Below are positions 55,146 through 64,000 of a stretch of 64,000 nt of DNA, piece by piece. Location of the stretch: contig CAJNYU010004466.1 in NCBI GenBank assembly GCA_905331475.1, positions 24,730-88,729 of the forward strand, given 5' to 3'. The notes beneath the pieces were generated by a model. The model was not told where the DNA came from, did not search any database, and saw only the letters and a list, made by a program, of their open reading frames with translations. This DNA is from Rotaria socialis (lineage: Eukaryota; Rotifera; Eurotatoria; Philodinida; Philodinidae). The translations under genes were made by a program, and so were the position numbers. The stretch's first letter is position 1, and every line of letters starts with the position of its first letter.

Positions 55146-56730
55146 CTTTCTACGTTATTGTTCTGTTTTTGTTGTTGTTTGTTTTTTTTGTATAAAAAAA
55201 ATTATATTTTAATTTTAATTTTCTTCTAGACAAAATAGCTTGATTAGAAGAGACATATATCAGGACGTACACCTCGATGAGCAAAGCGAACATTAAAAAA
55301 GGAAATGAAGCAAAATTAGAGACGTGAAGAGTATCATGTGATATGCACATACAACAGGATATTGCAATTGAAACTAGCGATTGCCCATGATGACATATCA
55401 TCTTTTTTTTCCTTTATTGTCATCATCATATTGATGACAAAAAATAATTGCAGACGGAGATGATTAAAGAATAAAGAGCATACCGGATATGAGCAATTCA
55501 TCGGCATCGGGCACTTGCTCTTACTATCGTCATCATCAAATGTAATCAAGCTTCAAATTGCTTCTTCTTTGACAACATTATCTTCATCTTGAATGTTCAC
55601 ATTGCTGTTAGTTTCTTATAAATTATTTATGAATAAGCATGTTATTAAAGATACTAGAAGGCACACATATACTGTAATTATTTGCTGCTAATAGTCTTCG
55701 CGTGTAGCCGACCTCATCATCATTTTAGTTCTATTATTTGCTCAAGTAGAATATTCAAAGAACAAGGAACTCAATATGTATGTATAAAACAACCTCGAGT
55801 CTAATTATGGGTATTAACGATCTCAATGGGTGTGTATGGATAAAGAGACAAGAATATGTAACGATAGAACAATTATATATTGAGCCACTTGTATATAAGA
55901 ATAAGAGTGTATATATATATATATTTCCAGCAAGCTCAAGTCGCCCGCAATTAACTCGAGTAGCTCTATTCATTCAATAACACGACAGGTGGCATTGATG
56001 TTGATGATAGTGTGAATCAAAATCCTTGTCCTATAAACATATAGTTACGTTTTCTTTTTTTTTTATTCATACACCAATAGGATATAAATGAAGCGGAAAA
56101 ACGATTATGTCTTTCATAGTAACAGATTAGTCAGGATTATTCGATTAGTTTGAGACTCTTTCTTGTTAAACACGCAAATGATTCTATTCTTTAACAATAT
56201 AAAGCATAAGTATCAGTAATGAAAATAAAGATTTTTCTTCTTCTTCTTCTTCTTCTTCTTCTTCTTTTGATGATACATTTCCGTACTTCCTCGTTAGATT
56301 ACAAATTTGACCTTCTTTCTTTGATTTCCGTTTATTTCTTGTCTAATTTTCCATATTGTCATCATAAATATACAAATGAATAATAAAGTCACGAAACACT
56401 ATAATGAATTTAATCGTATAATGTCTTATTATTGAAAAGAGCCAATTGACATGCTTTTTCTTTTTATTCATTCGCCACAAGGGATTAATTTTCATGTTCA
56501 CAAAATTCGGCCAATCAGAAAACGATTTAATTTGTAAAGACGAGAAAAACAAATTGTGCAATTATTTTCTGCGAGACAGAAATACTAATTTAATTGATTA
56601 ATGATTGTTTTTGTTTTTGTTTTTTTTTCATATTTTAAAAATAAGACATACACATAAACTGTACAAGCACTGTAAATATTAGGAAAACAAGAGGGGGAAC
56701 GAAAGAAAGGAAAAAAACAGATTTATTTTT
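55146..56730. other. Convergent gap between MBTPS2 and the homeobox gene
   Basis: 3'UTRs of both genes and AT-rich spacer. A (TTC)n tract lies at about 56234-56267 and a short TA tract near 55910. Open frames on both strands here overlap each other and show no family resemblance. Confidence 0.4.
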
Positions 56731-57964
56731 TTAAGCAGTCGCATCTTGCAACTCTAATTTTACGCGTCTATGATGATTAAATGTTGTTAAATAAGATGAC
56801 GTGTCTTCATGAATATCTGATGTTGAAGAATTTGACGATGATGATGTTGGTGATGCTGACGATATATTTATATTGGGCGATTGTGTTGAATGATGATTGT
56901 GATGCTGCTGCTGTTGCTGTTGCTGTTGTTGATGATGATGTTGGTAAAGTAAATCAAGGCTTGAATGATTAGCTGTGAGTGGTAAACGTGCTAAAACTTT
57001 TTCATCAATTCGACCCATCAAAAATGGTAGATAATGTGGTGGAGGAACTGATATTTGTTGTCGATCATTATTATTATTATTATTATTATTGGTATTAGAA
57101 TTTGTTCCGTTCATAACAGATCCTGTTAAAGCATTGGATAGATAAGTTGACATTTGATGACGAAATGATTCTAAGTCGTGTGGGCCCATGAACTTGGGGC
57201 TTTCGCGTCCTAGAGCTTTTTCGCGTTTACGATATTTAGCCCGACGATTTTGAAACCTACGAAAAACAAAGATTATTATTTCGTCTCATTTTGTTTTTAG
57301 TGTAACTTACCAAACTTGTACACGTGCTTCACTTAAATCCAATCTCATAGCGAGTTCTTCGCGTGTGAATACATCTGGATACTGAGTTTTCTCAAATGAA
57401 CGTTCAAGTTGATGTAATTGATATGTTGAAAATGTTGTTCGACTTCGTCGTACTTTTCGTGACCGTTCATCACAACTATGATGGTCAGTTGATGAATCAT
57501 GTTCTTCATCATTGGCCAACAATTTATTATTGCTACTGTCCGATGATAAATTTTGTAGAAGTAAAACGGATGATGTTGACGACGAAACTTCAGGTGCTAA
57601 ATAGAATACATAAATCAATTCCGTTTTCTTACATTAATTATGATATTCTATATTTTATTGTTCATAAAGTAATTGATAAGAAATTCTCTTTTTTCTTTTT
57701 CTTTCTCCTTTCCGAACAATAGACAATAGGCTGTTGATAAAGTCTTATTACACACACACACACACACACATTGAATGTTTATATGTAAGTGAATATTAAT
57801 TGAAATGGTTTCTTAATAAAAATGTATTCATTCTTACTTTCAATTGTTTGTCGTTTATTAGATTGATGTTCATCAATATTATCGGAATTCTTTCTTTTTA
57901 AATTATGCGTCATTGCTGATGAATGATTATTTCCAAGTATGGAAGCGATTGTAAAACCAGGCAT
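56731..57964 (-). CDS. hbn: Paired-class homeobox protein, homeobrain type
   Basis: Three minus-strand exons (57964-57838, 57596-57311, 57256-56731) join in phase to 312 residues. The N terminus has an eh1-like repressor motif, FTIASILG (4-11). The homeodomain runs from about 92 to 151: [20 protein letters not shown], then [20 protein letters not shown] and [20 protein letters not shown]. An intron splits the WFQNR codon, a position common in paired-class genes. The sequence around [33 protein letters not shown] fits homeobrain best, with Arx next. Gln50 marks a paired-like factor. The usual Trp56 is Tyr. The tail has poly-Asn, poly-Gln/His and Ser runs. Homeobrain acts in anterior neural patterning in insects. 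Confidence 0.85.
57750..57770. repeat. (CA)n microsatellite in homeobox intron 1
   Basis: About ten CA units between exons 1 and 2 of the homeobox gene. Confidence 0.8.
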
Positions 57965-58629
57965 CGAAAAGTTTGTTGTGTTTATATTTATATCTATTTA
58001 GTTTCTTGTTTTTATTCAATTATTAAATGTAGTTGATGATTTGATCGCGAGTGCGCACCGAAGAAAAGAAAAAAATTTTAGTTGTGACTATATGTGGTCG
58101 ATGATAATTATATTCACTTTCTCTCCCTCTGTCTCTCTGTCTCTTTTTCTTCCGTCAAGAGGAGAAGAAAAAAACAAGGAGTAGTATGTCGAGTTATTCT
58201 ATTGGTGCATGAGAAAAGTGGGACAGCACGAATGTTGTAATCAACAAACCAATATAATCATTTCACACGAGTGTACATATTGTAAATAGAACGACGAAGG
58301 AGAGAGGAGAGACCATAGTCGTAGCCCTTCAAGTTTCTGTAGTGTTCGTTTCGGTGATTGCTTGATGACATTCTAATTCGTCTGAAATGAAATGATGACT
58401 ATATTGAATAATATATGAATTAGTCGGCGACGTTTTACTGCTGTTTAATTTTCTCATCGGACACACACAAATAACGAAGAAAATTAATAGATACATACCT
58501 TTGATTGAAAAAGAAAATGGAACAAAAAAAAATGAAAAGCAAACGTCTTTTTAAGACTTACTAATTAATGAATTACCTCGGCAACGAAATGTATTCTACA
58601 TCTGCTATATTCAATTTAGTATTTAAGTT
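57965..58629. other. Divergent gap, hbn promoter and small membrane-protein gene
   Basis: 5' regions of two divergent genes, with a CT-rich tract near 58120-58155 and a GAGAGGAGAG word near 58300. No exon was recognised. Confidence 0.4.
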
Positions 58630-58995
58630 ATGAACAATCTAATTAGTTTTCATTTCATATTAATTCTTTTAACAATAGTTAATTGTAGTAAATTTTTTAC
58701 AACTTTAAGAACAACTTCGACGCAAAAATCTAAAACAAAATTTTCGTTAATTCTTATCATTGGAATCACATTCGTCAGTGTAATCATAACTGTTGTTATT
58801 ATCCTACTTCTATTATATATTCGTCAACGAATTTATAAACATAAGAAGGAAAAAGTTAAACGAAAAAACAAAGAATATAATATCCCATTCGAATCATATA
58901 ATAACATCAATGAATTAGATACAATTCAAACAGTTGGTATCGCAAGCGAATTTACAGATGATTATAGAGAAACAGAAGTGAAAACAATTATTTAA
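58630..58995 (+). CDS. Small single-pass membrane protein with signal peptide
   Basis: This uninterrupted frame gives 121 residues with a type I layout. A signal peptide (about 1-19, LISFHFILILLTIVNCS) is followed by a very short Thr/Ser-rich external part, a strong membrane helix (about 39-62, LILIIGITFVSVIITVVIIL), then a highly basic stop-transfer stretch (RQRIYKHKKEKVKRKNK) and a roughly 45-residue cytosolic tail with several Tyr. The ordered topology argues for a real gene. No family was recognised. It has no introns in its coding part, so it could also be the last exon of a longer gene. Confidence 0.55.
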   Translation: MNNLISFHFILILLTIVNCSKFFTTLRTTSTQKSKTKFSLILIIGITFVSVIITVVIILLLLYIRQRIYKHKKEKVKRKNKEYNIPFESYNNINELDTIQTVGIASEFTDDYRETEVKTII

Positions 58996-60635
58996 ATGAT
59001 TCAATTGAGCTTGTAATGAGAGAGATATATTAACTTCAATCGTTGTATCAATATTGAAAAGATGATGATTGTTAAGTTAATCAAACGAAATGAAATATGA
59101 TGATCAAAAGAAAGCTTGCGGGATATAGTTTTATATTCATGTTACTTTTCTTTTTTCTTTCTATTCCGACATTTGATGTTACCATATGACGAAGACGACG
59201 AAGAGGATTGTCTGACGTCATCAATTCAAATCATTTAATATTTATCGGGGGTTTTTTCTTTAATCGACTTTTCTCCCGCTATGCCAATTTAATTGATCAA
59301 TAGAAATAATTAACGCAAAAGTCTTATAGAAAAGATTTGATAGCTATAATGATTTATGAAGATAAGAAACTTATTCTTTTTTTTTCTCTGTTGTTTTCAA
59401 TGCGCGTATACGCGTGTCGATAATTGAACACTTCATTTCCTGCGAAATTAAACACAACTCTTTATTTTCACTCTGTTTCTGTCCTCATATCAATTGTCAT
59501 TGTCCGGAGCCCTCGAGCACAATTAAACAATATACACATGTATATTGTTGCTTGCGCATGTTCACACCATTGTACATATTCATCATCATCAACAAATTGA
59601 TGAAGAGTAAAGTGGAAAAAATGATCAGGTGACTAAAGTGTGAATCAAAACACAATTAACAGTAAATTGTTTTATTATGAAAATGTCGATTGAAAATAGA
59701 TTTCAATTATATATACATAACGTAGATGAAGAGAAAATTATAGAAAGAATCTATTGATGAATTTCTCTTCTACTAGGCTAAAAGATTGCTTTGAAAATAT
59801 TAGAGTAATTCTAATAACGAATAGGAATTTCTACTTGATGAAAATGAATTATAATGAGAAAGTTTCTACAAAATTCTAAGAGGTGCGCTATGTCCTTACA
59901 AAGGAAATAAAACAAGGAACAGAATGTGCGGTCGTTGTATTTTTTGGAGACCTGCTGTGAAATATTTTTTAAAATATCATGCCAAAATTAATACCAAGTT
60001 AAAAACAGTTTCGTGCAGTGCTTGTAAATTATGAAGTAAGGTCATTGGAAGTACATTGATCTCTCGTTTTAGTCAGATGTGTTTTCCTGTTTTGAAATGA
60101 CTTCAGTGAAGAATAGATTCAATAGAGCCGTCTGTGACCTGAAAACTATTACTTCCGATGTTTTACGAGATATTGCGATGACTATTCATCTATGAAATAG
60201 AAAGTTGAGAACATAGAGTAAAAAAAAATGTTTCTGGTACATGTTTTGTCATTATTTTGCATATAGATATTGAAGAAAATTCGAGAGAAACACAATGCGT
60301 GCAACGGAGATAAATGTGTCATACTATAAGTTTATTGCTGCATAAATGAATACCATATAAATTATTTATTTTATTTTATTGAAGAGAAAAAAAGTCAAAG
60401 ATGACAAAAAAAGTGAAAAGTCTTGGTTTTCATGTAGTATGGACGTCTTACATACACGCACCGAACTTTTAATTTAGTTTTTGTATTCGTATATAAAAAT
60501 ATGTCTGGATTATTCATCATGATTATCATAGGATTTGTCATTGTTGATTTTTGGCTAAAAGAAAAAAAAAACGGCGAACCAAAAATAAATTTTTTTGTTT
60601 GGCATCTATCTAAAGAATATACATGCATCGAATCT
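58996..60635. other. Convergent gap
   Basis: AT-rich sequence with 3'UTRs and no supported exon or repeat. Short open frames at 59414-59632 and on the minus strand at 60628-60395 lack resemblance and splice context. Confidence 0.4.
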
Positions 60636-63600
60636 CTAAGGTGATACTAAAGTAGCATTTAGATATTCAGCAGAAGCTTCAATCGTGCTAGAATCTATAG
60701 TTTGATTAAATAAATTTAGTGTCGATTGCATCGAACTAAAAGATTCATTGATATTCTGTGTAGTCGATTCATCATTGAATATTGTTGATGGAATGAATGA
60801 AGAACTTTCAGTTGTGATAACATTTTCTATTGTAGTGTAGGTAGATGATGACGAAAGAGTTGTTGTGAATTCAATTGATTCATCTAGATATGCACATGAG
60901 GGGAAAATAAAAAGTTTTTTTTCTAAATATTTGAATGTATTTACTTGTTTGTTGAGTATTGGTCGTAGTTATTGTGTTGTCGGAAAACGTTGAAAAGTCA
61001 GAAGATGAAATGTAATCATTAGATGATATAGCATTTGTTGCAACAGTTGAAGGATTCGTTCCTTGGGAATCTAATGTAGTATCTACATTCACTGTTGTGA
61101 ATACTGGTTCATTGCTTAATGATGTTAATTGAACTGTGGACATTTGTCCTGTTGCATCTGATGCTGTAGGTAAAATGCTTGATATAAATTGTTCATTAAC
61201 TTTTTCCGAAGTGAATGATGAAGTTAGAGTTTGATCAATAGTAGACATTTGAGTGGATATGATCGAGACCGTTTGTCCCGGGCTACTTGTTGTCAAATCC
61301 AAATTTTGTATCGTTGATAATGTTTCAATATTTTGCTGTTGCTCTGAGCTTAATTGTTGATTTGATGTGGATAGTGCGTTAGTTACTTCGGTTTCACCGA
61401 AAGAAACAGTATTTGTAAGATCTAATGATGATAGTGTACTATCGATCGAACTTTTGGTTTCTACTAATGAATTACTCGAATATATGATATCGTGTAATGT
61501 TGAAGTTTCAACTGCTGACAAATTTGATTCGGTCTGAGAGATGATATTCGTTGTTAATAGTTCACTAGTAGATATTTCACCGGAAGAATTCGTTGCAATA
61601 GTAGTGTTGATATTTTCAGTTGTAGAATCTAAGTTTGTCTGTTGATTAAGATATGAACTAATCGTTGTTTCATCATTATTGGCAGATGATAGTGTTTCTA
61701 ACGTTGAAAGTTGATCTTTTGTCAAGGTACTTAAATTTTCTGATGCTATTAAGTCACTTATAGAGCTCGTAGAATACGATGATATTGAAGATGACATGTC
61801 TACAGTTGGTATTGAAGGTATTAATTCACTTGGTGTGCCAGTGTAAACATCAGTTTTTCCTTGTGAAGATTGAGTTGATTCTAGTGATATCGTATATTCT
61901 GAACTTAAAGTCGATTGATCTAAGTTTAACAGGGACGTTGTTTCTGTCGCAGCATTACTTTGTGAGGATTCAACAATTGGGTTTGTAGCTGTAGATACTC
62001 CATCGATAAAAGTACTGAAAACTGAAGATGATGTCGAATCTGCCATTGTAGATGTTGTTGTATCAATATAAACTTCACTTTGGGACACCAATGGTATTAA
62101 ATTATCAGTAGATTGTGAAATAATATTGATAGAAGTAACTGGTGTGATTGTCGTATCGTTTTCCTTAAATAAAATTGACATTGTTGGTGATTGTGCATAT
62201 GTAGTAGTTTCGATAGTACTGCTAGAATCTTGCGTAGTCAAATCTGAAGTAATTGGTATAGAGCTTGATTGTTGGAATTCGTTAATAGTAGTAGGATTTG
62301 CCATCAAAGTACTATTTGTTGATGTTTCGACTGTATTCTGAATTGAATTCGAAATAGTTTCAGTAGTTTTCAATAAATCGATTGTTGTACCATCAGATGC
62401 TGTACGGAATGAATCAAATTGACTGGATAAGACTGAAATTTGTGAACTACTAAGTTCTATATCAATTGGCGACATCATTTCAACAGTTGGAGTTACATTT
62501 CTTGGTGATATAGTTGACGCCAATATTGATGATTGATCAGTATTCATAACAGATATTGTACTAGTTGATGTTTCGTCGATCACTTTCTGTGTACTACTAT
62601 AGAGATATGTAGAAGAATCTAAAGTAGTTGTAACAGTGTTTGACTGCTCTGATACTGAAGAAGATATTGCATTAGATTGTGTAGTAACTTCTATCGTCAA
62701 CTGCATAGTAACAGTATCAGTTGATAGAATTGAAGAAATCGTAGACGAGGTTGTTCCTTCGCTCTTGTATTCTTCTACAGTGGTTTGTAATTCATTTTGA
62801 GATGTACTCAAAGTGCTATCAGTACCTTTGAAAGTTTCTGTTGTTGATGAATCAATATTTGATAAAAATGTAGTGAGATCAGTTGTATCCATCGATGATG
62901 ACGTGATACCAGATGTAGACCAACTTGGCTCATTTTGTACGTCAACTGTAGAATCACTAATTATTGTCGCTGAAGACACAATTGCCTCACCTAGAATTTT
63001 TGAATTTTCACTATTAACATATGTTACAGTCACAAGGATCAACCTACTTGTCGAACTAGTTATTTGTTCTGACGACGAATACTCCACAGACGCTATTGTC
63101 GATGTAATTGTATCAGCAGCATTAGTAGAGCTATCTTGATTGGTTCTGGTTTCTGCCTCCCTGGAGACTGTCCTATCACTGTTTGTGACTGCTGATTCAT
63201 TACCGAAATTTGCAGAAATGTCTATTAGTCGCGCTGTTGTATACTCCAAATTCAATGTTGATGATGATTTGTTCTCAGACACCTGTTCGACAGTTGAAAT
63301 GAAATCTATAGCATTAGTTGATGTTAGTGTTATAGTGGGAATATTTGACACACTGTCTGCATATGTTAGTAATGACGATTGTATTTCACTTGTCATAGTA
63401 GGTGTGAGAGATGTGACAAAAACAGCACTATTATCAGATGTATCCGTTAAAATACTACTGTGAATTGTTATTTCATTAGTACTAGCTTCTGCACGGAGAC
63501 TACTTGTGCCTATTGATGCTTGAACTTGGTCACTAGCAAGTGTGGACTGATCACCTATGATATTTACATATTCAGATGAAAACTGTCTCGCAGTTCCAGT

Positions 63601-64000
63601 TAAATCTACAGTGTAGTCTGAACTTGTAGACGATACTACCGAAACACGCGTTGTGACAGAACTTTCGCTGCTGCTTGACACAATTCCTGTGGTCAATTCC
63701 GCAACAGCATTCGGGATGCTCGTTGTTGTTAATGCCGACGCAGATTCCACACCGGATTCCGACACAGTAACGGAAGATGCTAACGATTCTTCATCAGTTA
63801 CAACACTTTGTGAACCACTAACAGTAGTTACATCAACGATCGAATCGCCGAATGTTCCAGAATTAACGCTAACAGGAAATGTCCTAGTTATTAGTTCAAT
63901 TGTTTCAGATATTGTTGCTGAAATTATCGGAATTGAAGATGTTTCAGAACCAGATAATATTGACGTAGAACTATCAACAGAATTCGATCCCTGTGTCGTC
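60636..64000 (-). CDS. 3' part of a giant Ser/Thr-rich mucin-like protein (5' end outside window)
   Basis: Two minus-strand exons are visible. One runs from the window edge to 60945 and stays open for over 3 kb; the last is 60883-60636, ending at TAG. They are joined by a 61-bp intron. The visible protein is over 1,090 residues, dominated by Ser and Thr with Ile, Val, Asn, Asp and Glu, and almost no Cys, Trp, Lys or Arg. There is no domain, regular repeat or membrane segment, and the end (EYLNATLVSP) has no GPI signal. Composition fits a heavily O-glycosylated secreted or extracellular stalk. The N-terminal signal would lie beyond 64000. Several plus-strand open frames opposite are shadows. 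Confidence 0.75.

Noticed and set aside
61779-63463. Several plus-strand open frames of 69-108 codons
   Set aside because: They lie opposite the Ser/Thr-rich coding exon and arise from its biased codons (complement of TCA/ACT-type codons).

Overview
The window is a compact, AT-rich animal genome. Genes are dense and made of many short exons joined by GT-AG introns, mostly about 50-70 bp, with untranslated gaps of a few hundred bases to about 3 kb. The gene set is metazoan: glypican, paired-class homeobox, CNK scaffold, PLK4, BUB1, site-2 protease, YJU2B. Mixed in are genes unusual for an animal: a bacterial/fungal-type GH92 alpha-mannosidase, an acetyl-CoA hydrolase/CoA-transferase, and a plant/fungal-type PDAT acyltransferase. 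Tiny introns plus foreign-type metabolic genes fit a bdelloid rotifer best. That is an inference; nothing in the sequence proves the species.

Layout, left to right. 388-730 (+) is the last two exons of an Ala-rich, probably regulatory protein. 1320-3263 (+) is the CoA-transferase, followed by a 0.4 kb GC-rich inverted-repeat element. 4430-7397 (+) is BUB1. 8167-10546 (+) is the secreted GH92 mannosidase, with a single intron. 10896-13932 (+) is a glypican. The gap behind it holds a 145-bp near-perfect palindromic element and a decayed partial copy of the glypican gene. 17445-23758 (+) is PLK4, whose intron 9 carries direct repeats and a perfect hairpin. 24990-25982 (-) is a Myb/SANT-like protein. 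26951-29245 and 29698-31972 (-) are tandem class-1/2 aldehyde dehydrogenases with an apparent gene-conversion tract in exon 1. A 3-kb gap follows with faint decayed coding stretches.

34944-37913 (-) is PDAT with a dinucleotide repeat read in frame. 39981-40580 (+) is a diverged neuronal-calcium-sensor-like EF-hand protein. 40946-41952 (-) is an unrecognised 190-aa protein. 42052-44322 (-) is the splicing factor YJU2B, head to head with the CNK scaffold gene at 44726-51321 (+). 51860-55145 (+) is the site-2 protease MBTPS2. 56731-57964 (-) is a homeobrain-type homeobox gene. 58630-58995 (+) is a small single-pass membrane protein. 60636 to the right edge (-) is the 3' part of a very large Ser/Thr-rich mucin-like protein.

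The genes do not form one pathway. BUB1 and PLK4 are cell-division kinases. CNK and glypican act in signalling. PDAT, the ALDH pair and the CoA-transferase are metabolic. All exon coordinates were placed by eye from splice signals and reading phase. Except where noted, the summed exon lengths are multiples of three and join into family-consistent proteins. I see no rRNA, tRNA, CRISPR array or autonomous transposase gene.
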